From an uncultured Caulobacteraceae bacterium (GTDB lineage: Bacteria; Pseudomonadota; Alphaproteobacteria; Caulobacterales; Aquidulcibacteraceae): a DNA stretch of 64,000 nucleotides. The notes beneath the pieces were generated by a model. It saw nothing but the letters and a program-made list of their open reading frames with translations. It made no database searches and was not told the origin of the DNA. The position numbers and the translations under genes are program-made. Position 1 is the stretch's first letter, and each line of letters opens with the position of its first letter. Below, one piece after another: positions 1-8,333 of this stretch. The stretch is from positions 17,194-81,193 of the forward strand of contig CADEDT010000002.1 of assembly GCA_902826145.1 (NCBI GenBank), written 5' to 3'.

Positions 1-19
1 CCGCGCTGTAACAGCGCGG
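1..19. terminator. Perfect hairpin at window edge, possible terminator
   Basis: An 8-bp perfect stem, CCGCGCTG and CAGCGCGG, encloses the 3-nt loop TAA. It lies 26 bp beyond the stop codon of the minus-strand gene ending at 46, so it could end that transcript. The window stops before any T-tract on that strand could be seen, so the terminator role is inferred from structure and position only. Confidence 0.45.
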
Positions 20-45
20 GCGTCGTTGCAGGTTTTCCGGTTCGG

Positions 46-675
46 TCAGAACAGCGTGCTGGCGCCCGTCATCGCCACCAGCATCGGCGCTGAGAGGAAG
101 GTGTTGGTGCGCGAGAACAGCATTGCCGTCTTGCCGGCTGCCGCTTTGGCGGCGGCATCCAATGTCGGATACTTGTTGTCGATGTTCAGCGCCTTTTGTT
201 GGTTCGGCCAGATGATGAACCAGACGTTGAACCACATGATGATGGCCAGCCACATGCCGATGCCGATCAAGATGTGCTTCGGCACGGCAAAGCTTGGATC
301 GTCCAGCGCGCCGAACGTCAGTGCTTGCAGCAAGTAGTTTTGATTCCATGCGAGTAGCAGGCCAGTGATCAACGTCAACATCGCGCCCCAACGGAACCAA
401 TAGAGCGCCGCCGGCGCGATCACCTTCGTCACCGCAGGCTTCTGCTCATCCGGCACCTTCGGCATGTTGGGGATCTGCGTGAAATTGAAATAGTAGAGAT
501 GGCCGATCCACATGATGCCGACGAGCACATGTCCCCAACGCAGCGCCGCTTCCCAGAAGGCGGCGTCGCCGAACGAATACCCCGCCACGCCCATCGCGAA
601 GTAGATTAGAAACAGCGCCGCCACCGCAAGCGCGGTCCACGCGACGTAACGCAAATTGCTCAGAAACCAGGCCAT
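46..675 (-). CDS. PuuD-like (Urate_ox_N family) membrane protein
   Basis: This 209-residue protein resembles the N-terminal membrane domain of PuuD-type urate hydroxylases (Urate_ox_N). It has about five hydrophobic segments, near residues 10-32, 44-66, 92-112, 132-155 and 185-205. Membrane histidines lie in the segment RWGHVLVGIMWIGHLYYF and again in the segment VPKHILIG. Full-length PuuD proteins carry a C-terminal cytochrome c domain, which is absent here: there is no CxxCH. No purine-catabolism gene is nearby, and the gene lies 47 bp downstream of secF. The family call is moderately firm. Urate oxidation is not supported by context, and a haem-binding or general membrane role is equally possible. 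Confidence 0.65.
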   Translation of the reverse strand: MAWFLSNLRYVAWTALAVAALFLIYFAMGVAGYSFGDAAFWEAALRWGHVLVGIMWIGHLYYFNFTQIPNMPKVPDEQKPAVTKVIAPAALYWFRWGAMLTLITGLLLAWNQNYLLQALTFGALDDPSFAVPKHILIGIGMWLAIIMWFNVWFIIWPNQQKALNIDNKYPTLDAAAKAAAGKTAMLFSRTNTFLSAPMLVAMTGASTLF

Positions 676-722
676 AACCTCTCCTCCAGCCCGCGCACGA
701 GGAGAGGTGTTGCCCCTCGCCC

Positions 723-1766
723 TTAACCCGCTGTCTGCGGGACCTCGCGCGTATTGCCGCCGCCTTCACGTCCGCGCTTCACGCCCCACATGAGGATCGC
801 GGGCGCAGCCACGTACAGCGACGAATACGTACCAATTAGAATGCCGAAGATCATCGCGATAGCGAAGCCCGAAAGCGCCTCACCACCCAAATAAAGGAGA
901 CCGATCAGGGCAAACAGCGCCGTACAACCCGTAATGATTGTGCGGGAAAGCGTTTCGTTGAGCGAAAGATCGACCAACTCGCCCAAGGGCATCTTCTTGT
1001 ACTTGCGCAAATTCTCGCGCAGCCGGTCAAACACGACGACCGTATCGTTCATGGAATAACCAACGATCGTGAGCAGGGCCGCGATGATGGTCAGTGTAAA
1101 CTCGATGCGGAAGAACGAGAATACGCCGAGCGTCAGAATGACGTCGTGGAAGAGCGCCAAGACCCCGCCCAACGCGAAGTACCATTCAAAGCGAAACCAG
1201 ATGTAGACAAGCATCAGCAGGATCGCGAGGCCGAGCGCGATCAAGCCGCCGGAGAACAATTCCTCGGACACTTTCGCACTCACCGAATCCACGTTGGCGA
1301 TGCGCGCGCCCTCGGCGACCACGCCCAACCCATCGCGGATTTCCTCCACCGTGTCGGCTTGGTCGGGCGCTGTCTCGAAGTTGAGGATGGCGCAATACGG
1401 CGGTCCGTTCACCGGCCGGCAAGTCGTGCCCTGCACTTCCACATCGCCCTCTTGCGCCCGCTGCCCGAGCGCACGCAATTCTTCCTGGTCAATCGGTCCT
1501 GGCGCCTCAATGAGGATCGAAACACCGCCGCGAAAATCGATGCCGAGATTGTATCCGCGTTCCATGATCGCGCCCAAGCGCGCCAATGGCGAGCCGCTCG
1601 CGTTTTGATAAATCTCGATCGGATTGTCACGGAAGCCGCCGGTGAACATCGAGCCAAGCGACGCCGCGACCGCAGCGATCGAAAGAAACGCGGCAAAGCC
1701 CGCGAACTTCACGTAGGTGAAGTTCGTTTTCTTGGGTAGAAGCCGAATAAGAGGCCACCAAGCCAT
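723..1766 (-). CDS. secF: Protein translocase subunit SecF
   Basis: SecF pairs with SecD in the inner membrane and uses the proton-motive force to help SecYEG-SecA preproteins move to the periplasm. The protein has 347 residues. It has TM1 at about 21-42, then the family signature GIDFRGG near residues 75-81, a periplasmic domain, and a block of five TMs from about 170 to 320 containing GYSMNDTVVVFDRLREN, the conserved TM4 region. It follows secD by 14 bp in the order yajC-secD-secF, the usual alphaproteobacterial operon. The periplasmic domain contains two cysteines (TTCRPVNGPPYC), which might form a disulfide. The start is an ATG just inside the intergenic gap. Confidence 0.96.
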   Translation of the reverse strand: MAWWPLIRLLPKKTNFTYVKFAGFAAFLSIAAVAASLGSMFTGGFRDNPIEIYQNASGSPLARLGAIMERGYNLGIDFRGGVSILIEAPGPIDQEELRALGQRAQEGDVEVQGTTCRPVNGPPYCAILNFETAPDQADTVEEIRDGLGVVAEGARIANVDSVSAKVSEELFSGGLIALGLAILLMLVYIWFRFEWYFALGGVLALFHDVILTLGVFSFFRIEFTLTIIAALLTIVGYSMNDTVVVFDRLRENLRKYKKMPLGELVDLSLNETLSRTIITGCTALFALIGLLYLGGEALSGFAIAMIFGILIGTYSSLYVAAPAILMWGVKRGREGGGNTREVPQTAG

Positions 1767-1780
1767 AGGTCACGATCCTC

Positions 1781-3376
1781 TTAAATCGGCAGCGTTTTGG
1801 GCCGCGCCATGCGGAACCACCACGCAATCAGAATTTGCGTCACAAGCACAGCGGTGAACACCGAAGTGATGACGCCAATGGAAAGCGTCCACGCGAATCC
1901 GCGCACCGGCCCGGCGCCGAACTGGAACAGAATCGCCGCCGCCAAAATCGTCGTAAGGTTGGCGTCGATGATGGTGATCATCGCGCGGCTGAAGCCTGCG
2001 TCGATACTGAGCGCCGGACTTCGTCCCGCACCTGCTTCCTCGCGCATACGTTCGTAGATCAGAACGTTGGCGTCGACCGCCATGGCGATGGTGAGGATGA
2101 GGCCAGCGATCCCCGGAAGCGTCAGTGCTGCGCCGATCATCGACATCGCGGCGATGATCAAGATGAAGTTCACCACCAACGCGACGCAGGCAAAGATTCC
2201 GAGCAACCCGTACGCCAACACCATGAACAAGAACGTGACTATGCCGGCAATCGCCGACGCCTTGGCGCCAGACTCGATCGCGTCCGCGCCCAGGCTCGCA
2301 TCAACCGTGCGCTCGTCGATAACAGACAGCGGCGCCGGCAGCGCGCCCGCGCGCAACATGACGGCGAGATTGTTGGCCGTCTCCGCAGTGAAATTCCCCG
2401 AGATCTGACCGGTGCCGCCGCAAATCGGTTCGTTGATGCGCGGCGCCGTCAGCACTAGGTTGTCGAGCAGGATTGCGAAACGCTGCCCGGTGTTTTCCCG
2501 CGTGATACGGCAGAACTGCGTCGTCCCTTGGCGATCCAGCGCGAAGCTAAGGACGAATTCACCGGTCTGCTGATCGGTCGAGGGATTGGCGCGCGTGAGC
2601 CGCTCCCCCGTAAATCGCGGCCGCCGTTCGACAACCTCGGGCGTTCCCTGGCTTTGAGGATAGGGCTGAACCACCATCGTGCCTGGCGGGATCTGTCCCG
2701 CCGCGCTTTCTTCCGGCGAAACTTCCCGCACCATATGAAAAGTCATCAGCGCGGTTTGGCCGATGCGCTCCTTGAGCATCTCCGGATCCGCCACACCCGG
2801 CGCCTGCACAATGATACGACTGTCGCCCTGACGCGCGATGGACACTTCGCTCGTGCCGTTCGGGTCGATGCGGCGGCGGATGATTTCTACCGATTGCTGC
2901 GCCGCTTGGCGGCTAAGCTCGCGCATGTAGGTTTCACTCAATCGCGCCTCAATGAAACCATCGGGCGTTTGGGTGAAGGTCGCGACATCGTTGCCCGTAG
3001 CTTGCGATTGGCCAAGCGGGCGCAACATCCGCAAAGCAGCGTCCATTTGCTCTGGATCGGTCACACGAACGCGTGCGGCGTCCGACACGACGCCGCGCCC
3101 CGTGAAGCGAATGCGCGGCTCGGCATCGCGCAACGCTTGAGCCATCAGGTCCGCGAAATTGTCGAGCTGCTGGCGACGAAGCGTAGCCGTATCAATCTCG
3201 AGCAGCAGCTGCGACCCGCCGCGCAAATCGAGACCCAAATTGATCGCCTGCTTTGGCAAGAAGCTCGGAATCTGCGCCCGCATCTGCTCGGGCACGAAAT
3301 TCGGAAACGCGAACGCGATCCCCATCGCGGTCACAACCGCAACAAGGATCACACGCCAACGGGCGACCTGAAGCAT
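1781..3376 (-). CDS. secD: Protein translocase subunit SecD
   Basis: SecD is the larger partner of SecF in the membrane complex that drives late steps of Sec export. The 531-residue protein has an N-terminal TM (about 5-25), the signature LGLDLRGGSQLLLEID near 47-62, a long periplasmic P1 region, and six TMs from about 365 to the end. The conserved AVDANVLIYERMREE lies in the TM4 region. Length and domain order match the single-chain alphaproteobacterial SecD. It lies 5 bp downstream of yajC and 14 bp upstream of secF, so co-transcription is likely. Confidence 0.97.
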   Translation of the reverse strand: MLQVARWRVILVAVVTAMGIAFAFPNFVPEQMRAQIPSFLPKQAINLGLDLRGGSQLLLEIDTATLRRQQLDNFADLMAQALRDAEPRIRFTGRGVVSDAARVRVTDPEQMDAALRMLRPLGQSQATGNDVATFTQTPDGFIEARLSETYMRELSRQAAQQSVEIIRRRIDPNGTSEVSIARQGDSRIIVQAPGVADPEMLKERIGQTALMTFHMVREVSPEESAAGQIPPGTMVVQPYPQSQGTPEVVERRPRFTGERLTRANPSTDQQTGEFVLSFALDRQGTTQFCRITRENTGQRFAILLDNLVLTAPRINEPICGGTGQISGNFTAETANNLAVMLRAGALPAPLSVIDERTVDASLGADAIESGAKASAIAGIVTFLFMVLAYGLLGIFACVALVVNFILIIAAMSMIGAALTLPGIAGLILTIAMAVDANVLIYERMREEAGAGRSPALSIDAGFSRAMITIIDANLTTILAAAILFQFGAGPVRGFAWTLSIGVITSVFTAVLVTQILIAWWFRMARPKTLPI

Positions 3377-3381
3377 GTGTT

Positions 3382-3729
3382 CTATTCCGCCTTGGAGTCG
3401 TTAGCCGGCGCCGGCTCGGTCTTCGAGCGCACTTCAGCGATCGTGCCGCGAACAACGCGCACATCGACGTTCGGCGCAAGCTCGACGCGCACTTCGTCGT
3501 CCGCCACCGACTTTACCTTGCCGATCAAGCCACCCGACGTGACGACTATGTCGTTCTTCTTCAGGTTCGCGATCGTCTCCATGTGCTTCTTGCGCGCCTG
3601 CTGCTGCGGACGGATCAGCAAGAAGTAGAACACGACGAAGATCAGGATGAGCGGCGCGATCTGCATGATGAGACCGGTGGTCGGATCGCCGCCGGCCGCC
3701 GTTTGCGCATACGCATCAGAAATGAACAT
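3382..3729 (-). CDS. yajC: Preprotein translocase subunit YajC
   Basis: YajC is a small membrane protein that associates with SecDF. Starting at the ATG at 3729 gives 115 residues beginning MFISDAYAQ. One TM (about 20-42, rich in L, I, V and F) is followed by the conserved RPQQQARKKH and a beta-rich cytoplasmic domain containing DIVVTSGGLIGKV. An upstream in-frame start at 3762 would add 11 unconserved residues and is less likely. It is the first gene of the yajC-secD-secF run, 5 bp before secD. The C-terminus is Ala/Glu-rich, as is common in alphaproteobacteria. Confidence 0.93.
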   Translation of the reverse strand: MFISDAYAQTAAGGDPTTGLIMQIAPLILIFVVFYFLLIRPQQQARKKHMETIANLKKNDIVVTSGGLIGKVKSVADDEVRVELAPNVDVRVVRGTIAEVRSKTEPAPANDSKAE

Positions 3730-3873
3730 TGAGCCTCGCGAGGGACGGACGTGGCCGTCCACGTATTAGGAAGGATTGCGGGGACATAGCCCCTTAAGAC
3801 GGCCGGGACTATATCGGCGCGCGGCGCCTTTTCAATCAGTGCCCAACATTGGTTTGCGCCGTTTCGCCGCAGG

Positions 3874-4863
3874 TCACCGCTGCTGGGCCGCCATCAAAGG
3901 CGCGGGGTCGAGCGCGTCGCTGCCCCTACGCACTTGAAACAGCAGACGCGCCCGCCCGTCGGGCCGCGTTCCAAGCTCGGCAATGGCTTGCCCAGTGCGC
4001 ACGCGTTGGCCTTCACGCACCAGCGCACGGCGATTGTAGGCGTACGCCGTCACATAGTTCTCGGCGTGCCGCACGAGGATCAGATCGCCCAAACCTTGAA
4101 TGTCGGCGCCAGCATAGACGACGTCGCCATCCGCCGCCGCTAACACCTGCGCGCCTTCGCGGCCCGCGATCTCGATGCCGTCCAATCGCGTGCCGTCGGG
4201 CTGGCTGCCAAAGCGCGCCACGACATCCCCGCTCAACGGCCAAGCAAACCGTCCCGAACCGCGGGGCAAGGGTGTGGCGGCGACTGCTGGCGCTTCGGGA
4301 GCGCGCTCCTGCGCCATGGCTGGCAGTACGATGCGTTCGCCACGGCGCACTTCGTAAGGCGGCTGCATGCGGTTGAGCAAAGCGAGCGAGCGCGTGTCGA
4401 TGTGATAGTGGTCAGCGATATCTTCCAGCGTCTCCCCGCGCGCCACCGTATGCAGGCGCGGCGGCGGCAATTCGAGCACGCGTCCCGCTGAAAGCGCATA
4501 AGGTGGCTCAAGCCCGTTCTGATCGATCAGCGCACGCACCGGCACTTGGTAGCGCGTGGCCACGTCATGCAGTGTCTCGTTCGGCCCGACGGTGTGCGAG
4601 CGCGGCAGGCGCGTTGGATCAAACGGCTGCGCGTCGCTCGGCTGCAAGGCGTACTGCGAAAGCGGCGTGCCCTGACCGTCCGCCCAATCTGGTGGGGCTT
4701 GCACCGGCTGCGGCCGCGGTGGCGGCGGCGCCTCTTGCTGCGCCCGCGCTGGCCGTTGCTGTTGCGGCGGCGGCGAACCACCCCCGCCATACGAGATCGG
4801 CGCACCGCTGCCCGAAGCGCACGCGGCAAGCCCGATCAGCGAAAGAAGCGCGGCGCGCATCAT
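3874..4863 (-). CDS. NlpD-like lipoprotein: two LysM repeats plus degenerate LytM (M23) domain
   Basis: This is a predicted outer-membrane lipoprotein of 329 residues. The ATG pair at 4863/4860 begins MMRAALLSLIGLAAC, a signal peptide ending in lipobox LAAC. A TTG at 4899 overlapping the pcm stop is also possible but would bury the signal. A Pro-rich linker leads to two LysM domains (HTVGPNETL and HTVARGETL, about residues 90-190), which bind peptidoglycan. A C-terminal M23 domain runs from about 205 to 320. The M23 zinc ligands look lost: the usual HLHFE is RLLFQ and the first His-x3-Asp motif is replaced around LDGIEIAG. As in E. coli NlpD and EnvC, this suggests an amidase activator for cell separation rather than a hydrolase. 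Confidence 0.85.
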   Translation of the reverse strand: MMRAALLSLIGLAACASGSGAPISYGGGGSPPPQQQRPARAQQEAPPPPRPQPVQAPPDWADGQGTPLSQYALQPSDAQPFDPTRLPRSHTVGPNETLHDVATRYQVPVRALIDQNGLEPPYALSAGRVLELPPPRLHTVARGETLEDIADHYHIDTRSLALLNRMQPPYEVRRGERIVLPAMAQERAPEAPAVAATPLPRGSGRFAWPLSGDVVARFGSQPDGTRLDGIEIAGREGAQVLAAADGDVVYAGADIQGLGDLILVRHAENYVTAYAYNRRALVREGQRVRTGQAIAELGTRPDGRARLLFQVRRGSDALDPAPLMAAQQR

Positions 4864-4895
4864 GGCCGCAGTCTCTGTGAGAATCGCGCCCGCGC

Positions 4896-5528
4896 TCAAC
4901 CCGCCGGAGGGGCCTCGCCCACATCGCGCTCCAGCGGCTGCATGCGGATCGGCCCCAGATCTTCACGCTGTCCGTTGCGAAAACGGATCAAACGCTGGTT
5001 TTGCGCATCTCCCAAAGGCGCAACGATCACGCCGCCTTGTTTGAGCTGTTCCAGCAGCGGAGGCGGAAAATCCTCCAGCGCCGCATTGATGATGATGCGG
5101 TCGTAGGGCGCTTCATCGGCCCAGCCATCGAAGCCATCAGCCATGTGCGCGTACGTGCGCATCAGGCGCGCCGTTCCGAACTTTCCGCGCGCCGCGACCG
5201 TCAGATCGTTCCAGCGCTCAAGCGTCACAACCTTCTGCGCCACCGTCGAAATCGCCGCCGCCTGAAAGCCAGACCCTGTTCCAACCTCAAGCACCGTCTC
5301 GCCCACTTCCGGCGCCAACGCCGCGATCATGCGCCCAACCAGCGAAGGCTTCGTCATCGTCTGCGCATGCGCCAACGGCAGCCCGACATCATCAAGCGCC
5401 AAGCCTTCGAGATGCTCCGGCGCGTAATGCGTGCGCGGCGTGCGCTCCAGCGCCGACAGCGCGCGTGCATCGGTCACGCCAGCTTGGCGCATCTCCAGCA
5501 CGAAGCGCATCAACCGGGATGGATCCAC
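4896..5528 (-). CDS. pcm: Protein-L-isoaspartate O-methyltransferase
   Basis: Pcm methylates isoaspartyl residues in damaged proteins using S-adenosylmethionine, starting their repair in the cytoplasm. At 210 residues it has the family's normal length. The SAM-binding motif I (VLEVGTGSGFQAAA) lies near residue 79, and the upstream LPLAHAQTMTKPS matches the conserved substrate loop normally written G..QTIS.P. The surE stop lies on the same strand just upstream (3-bp gap), giving surE-pcm-lipoprotein, the standard survival-gene order in proteobacteria. Confidence 0.93.
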   Translation of the reverse strand: MDPSRLMRFVLEMRQAGVTDARALSALERTPRTHYAPEHLEGLALDDVGLPLAHAQTMTKPSLVGRMIAALAPEVGETVLEVGTGSGFQAAAISTVAQKVVTLERWNDLTVAARGKFGTARLMRTYAHMADGFDGWADEAPYDRIIINAALEDFPPPLLEQLKQGGVIVAPLGDAQNQRLIRFRNGQREDLGPIRMQPLERDVGEAPPAG

Positions 5529-5531
5529 GCG

Positions 5532-6317
5532 TCAGTCCACCTTCGGCGGCGCGCCGCCCAGCACGCCCTTGAGATCGTGCACGGTCGGCATGTGCGTGAG
5601 ATCGATGTGCAGCGGCGTCACCGAAATGCGCCCGCTATAGATCGCGCGAAGATCCGAACCTTCCGGCGGATTGGAGAGCTGGCCGCGAAAACCCAGCCAA
5701 TAATATGTGCCGCCACGCGGATCGGTGCGCTTGTCGGCATAGACGATGTGATGATCGCGCCGCCCCTGCGTTGTCACTTCAACCGCGCTAACGTCCCCTG
5801 GCAGCGCGTCCGGAAAGTTGATGTTGATCAGCACGTCCTTCGGCCAGCCTTGCTTCAGCAATTTGCCGACAATGCCCGGCCCATACGTCTCCGCCGTCTC
5901 CCACGGAATCTTGGCCTCTTCTCCACGAAAGCCGCGCGCCTGGCTCAGCGCGATCGCCGGAATGCCCAACTGCATCCCCTGCATCGCGCCAGCGATGGTG
6001 CCGGAGAACGTGACATCCTCCGCGATGTTCTGCCCACGATTGACGCCCGAGAGCACCAAGTCCGGCGCCACGCCATCCATCAGATGCTCGACACCAAGCA
6101 GCACGCAATCCGTCGGTGTCCCCGACACTGCGAACCTCTTCGGCCCCGCCTGACGCACGCGGATGGGATCAGTCAGCGTTAGTGCCCGCGATGCGCCCGA
6201 TTGCTCCTGCTCCGGCGCGATCACCCAGACATCATCGCTAATCGTGCCTGCGATCTTCTCGAGGATCGCCAGCCCCGTTGCGTGGATGCCGTCATCGTTG
6301 GTGCAGAGAATGCGCAT
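5532..6317 (-). CDS. surE: 5'/3'-nucleotidase SurE
   Basis: SurE is a metal-dependent phosphatase of nucleoside monophosphates, with some exopolyphosphatase activity in the family, and is linked to stationary-phase survival. The ATG at 6317 gives 261 residues starting [10 protein letters not shown], the invariant N-terminal metal-binding motif. Twelve extra residues from an upstream start would precede it and are rejected. The conserved [18 protein letters not shown], with metal-binding Asn and phosphate contacts, is present near residue 95. It is followed by pcm and the NlpD-like gene. Upstream, its usual neighbour serS is absent and now lies about 16 kb away. Confidence 0.95.
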   Translation of the reverse strand: MRILCTNDDGIHATGLAILEKIAGTISDDVWVIAPEQEQSGASRALTLTDPIRVRQAGPKRFAVSGTPTDCVLLGVEHLMDGVAPDLVLSGVNRGQNIAEDVTFSGTIAGAMQGMQLGIPAIALSQARGFRGEEAKIPWETAETYGPGIVGKLLKQGWPKDVLININFPDALPGDVSAVEVTTQGRRDHHIVYADKRTDPRGGTYYWLGFRGQLSNPPEGSDLRAIYSGRISVTPLHIDLTHMPTVHDLKGVLGGAPPKVD

Positions 6318-6359
6318 GGCCGTCCGCTTAGCCCGAACGGCCATGCCTGTCACGAAACG

Positions 6360-6761
6360 CTATTTCCACGCGCCCAAAATGGCCCCCGCCACCGCGTGGG
6401 TGAGCAGGTAGTGCATGCAATCGAGGCCAAAGAGCTCGTTCGGTTCGAACGAATAGACCCAGCCGTACATGCGCGCCGCGATCGCGAGGAAGATCGCCAT
6501 CAGCACGCCCGTCATCGCCCCTGCCATCCAGCCGGACGTATTGCGCCACTTCACAGCGAGCGAAATGCCGATCGCTTGCAAGAATGGCATCACCACCATG
6601 AACGGCATACGGCCGTTGTCTTGCTGCATCTCGGCTTCGGTAACGCCCATCCATTGCAGCCATTGCTGCTGGAACAAGACGACGTAGATCAGAAAACCAA
6701 TCGCCCAGACCGCAATCGCCGCGACCACGATCGCAAGCACGTTGTGCCCATTATAGCGCAT
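6360..6761 (-). CDS. DUF1761 family membrane protein
   Basis: This small integral membrane protein of 133 residues begins MRYNGHNVLAI at the ATG at 6761. It has four hydrophobic segments, about 6-28, 57-75, 83-103 and 112-130, and matches the DUF1761 pattern (NxxAI..AA near the start, GL..G..E.....W.. in the middle). The function of the family is not established. It is 42 bp upstream of surE on the same strand, so it may be read with it. I assign no role beyond membrane location. Confidence 0.8.
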   Translation of the reverse strand: MRYNGHNVLAIVVAAIAVWAIGFLIYVVLFQQQWLQWMGVTEAEMQQDNGRMPFMVVMPFLQAIGISLAVKWRNTSGWMAGAMTGVLMAIFLAIAARMYGWVYSFEPNELFGLDCMHYLLTHAVAGAILGAWK

Positions 6762-6876
6762 GACGCTCCTCCCTCTCGGACGACGCATGCGCCGTCCGCT
6801 TGGCGCTCAGTCTAGCTGAGTCCAGGAGCGTTACAGATTTGAACGATAGATCGTCGGCGGAATAAACCAGCCGCTA

Positions 6877-7242
6877 TCAGCGGCAGTCGACGGCCCAAAT
6901 GTCATACGTCGGGTGATCCAACGCATTGAGCGCCGGGCTCGAAGCGAAAATCCAGCCATGGAACACTTCGCGGCGTTCGCTCTCTTCGCCTTCACGCGCT
7001 GGCGGGTGATCGAACACCTGGACGTAGATCTTCACTTCCGGCGTTTCTTCTGGCGCCGCCTTCGAGCACGAGCGTGCGATCACTTCGAGCGAGCCGATGC
7101 GAGCGGCGCGGCCAACCGTCAGCGTGTAGTCGCGCGCGTGGCCAGTGATCTTATCGAGGCCGCGCACCACAGCGCGCTGCGCGAAAGCAGGGCCGACGCT
7201 GAGCGTCAAAATCGTAGCGGCGACGACGAGCGTGCGGATCAT
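6877..7242 (-). CDS. DUF2155 domain-containing exported protein
   Basis: The protein has 121 residues with a Sec signal peptide (about 1-21, ending AFAQ). The DUF2155 domain that follows is found almost only in alphaproteobacteria. Recognisable features are LDKITGHA, the SLEVIARSCSKAAPEETPE segment, and the C-terminal VFHGWIFASSPALNALDHPTYDIWAVDC, which carries conserved Trp and Cys residues. Two cysteines may pair in the periplasm. It overlaps the MlaD-like gene by 4 bp and belongs to the common cluster NDUFA12-mlaD-DUF2155. The molecular function is unknown. Confidence 0.88.
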   Translation of the reverse strand: MIRTLVVAATILTLSVGPAFAQRAVVRGLDKITGHARDYTLTVGRAARIGSLEVIARSCSKAAPEETPEVKIYVQVFDHPPAREGEESERREVFHGWIFASSPALNALDHPTYDIWAVDCR

Positions 7243-7721
7243 GGAGTAGTTTCCTCGGTCGAAGACGACTCAGAATCCCCCGATCCCCCGCCAGCCATGC
7301 TCGCAAACAATGTCAGCAGGTCGACCGAACCCTGGGTGTTCGGAATTTCGCCACCGGCCGCGAGCGCCTCAAGGCCCGCCGGTTCGATCGCGACATAGCC
7401 GCCGCCGAGCAAGCCATCAGTCGCGATACGCGCGGTGCTATTGTCGAGCACTTCGACGCCATTATTGATGCCGAGCGTCAGCACGGCGTTGAACGTCGTC
7501 GGATCGAGCGCGACGGTGCGCACGACGCCAACCTTCACGCCGGAAATGCGCACATCCGAGCCAACGCCAACGCCATCGACGCGTTGGAAGCTTGCGCGCA
7601 ATTCGTAGCCTGCGCCGCCAGTGTTCTGGCCCGCTTGCGCCGCTGCAAATGCAAAGAATCCCACCGCCACAACCGCGACGATGGCGCCAAGAATGGTTTC
7701 ACCCCAACGTTCTGCGTTCAT
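7239..7721 (-). CDS. MlaD-family (MCE domain) lipid-transport substrate-binding protein
   Basis: MlaD proteins are inner-membrane-anchored, periplasmic MCE-domain rings that pass phospholipids between the outer membrane and the Mla ABC transporter. The ATG at 7721 gives 160 residues. There is a single N-terminal TM (about 9-30) and an MCE domain about 37-115 with FQRVDGVGVGSDVRISGVKVG and the GLLGGGYVAIEP motif. A Ser/Gly/Glu-rich tail follows. It starts within the NDUFA12 stop codon (ATGA) and overlaps DUF2155. No mlaEF permease or ATPase genes are in the window, so its partners must be encoded elsewhere. Confidence 0.87.
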   Translation of the reverse strand: MNAERWGETILGAIVAVVAVGFFAFAAAQAGQNTGGAGYELRASFQRVDGVGVGSDVRISGVKVGVVRTVALDPTTFNAVLTLGINNGVEVLDNSTARIATDGLLGGGYVAIEPAGLEALAAGGEIPNTQGSVDLLTLFASMAGGGSGDSESSSTEETTP

Positions 7722-8122
7722 TGGCTCTTCCCCGAATCCGGCGACCAAGCCTCGTAGTCAGCCGTTGATGCTTGCCTAACACCACCCCGCGCGAGCGAAC
7801 CCTTCGGCCGATACGCGCGCACCGTGCCGGTCAAGTTTGGCTGGTGCGGCTTTTCCCACTTCTGACGCTTCAGCGGCGCCACGGTCGGCGGCTCAGCAAT
7901 CGTGTGATGCATCCAGCCGTGCCAATCGGGCGATACGCGCGAAGCCTCGGCGAGACCGTTGTAAATCACATAGCGGCGCTTGCGGCGTTCAATGCTCGGC
8001 CGCTTCTCTTCGTAATATTTGTTGCCCTGCTCGTCTTCGCCCACGAAGACCCCACGCCGGCCGATATCGAACAGCGCGCCCAGGGTGGCGCCGTTCCACC
8101 AGGTGAAAATCCGTTTGAGCAT
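7718..8122 (-). CDS. NADH:ubiquinone oxidoreductase subunit NDUFA12-like (B17.2)
   Basis: This is an accessory subunit of respiratory complex I, shared by mitochondria and alphaproteobacteria. The ATG at 8122 gives 134 residues starting MLKRIFTWWNGATLGALFD. The conserved W-G-F/R..VG.D..GN.YYE block appears as GRRGVFVGEDEQGNKYYEE, followed by RRKRRYVIYNG and WHGWMHH. The C-terminus is basic and Pro-rich (KPHQPNLTGT). Upstream in-frame starts would add unrelated sequence. It leads the NDUFA12-mlaD-DUF2155 run and is divergent from the gene at 8334, with about 210 bp between them. Confidence 0.93.
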   Translation of the reverse strand: MLKRIFTWWNGATLGALFDIGRRGVFVGEDEQGNKYYEEKRPSIERRKRRYVIYNGLAEASRVSPDWHGWMHHTIAEPPTVAPLKRQKWEKPHQPNLTGTVRAYRPKGSLARGGVRQASTADYEAWSPDSGKSQ

Positions 8123-8234
8123 TGGCTTCTGTTTGTCTCCGCCAAATGGCCGTTTTCGGGCCGGTTCTGCGACTCCGATGGCTTGGCGGCCGGGAATATG
8201 ACGAGCGCCGCCGTCCCCGTCCAGTACGCCTTCG

Positions 8235-8283
8235 AAACAATATCCTGTAGTTATCCAGAGCTGATACCCACTACATATTGATT
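8235..8283. promoter_or_regulatory. Two NrdR-box-like sequences upstream of the NrdJ-derived gene (tentative)
   Basis: The NrdR repressor binds pairs of imperfect palindromes near ACACWATATWTWGTGT. At 8235-8250 the sequence AAACAATATCCTGTAG matches 11 of 16 positions by my count. At 8268-8283 CCACTACATATTGATT matches 12 of 16. Their centres are 33 bp apart, about three helical turns, which is close to known box spacing. They lie 50-100 bp before the start of a gene derived from a ribonucleotide reductase. The matches are imperfect and AT-rich spacers can mimic this, so confidence is low. Confidence 0.25.
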
Positions 8284-8333
8284 GCGAGCCCGGATCAAAG
8301 GTAGAGTCGGCGCTTGGCTTAGGGAGGCTAGCC

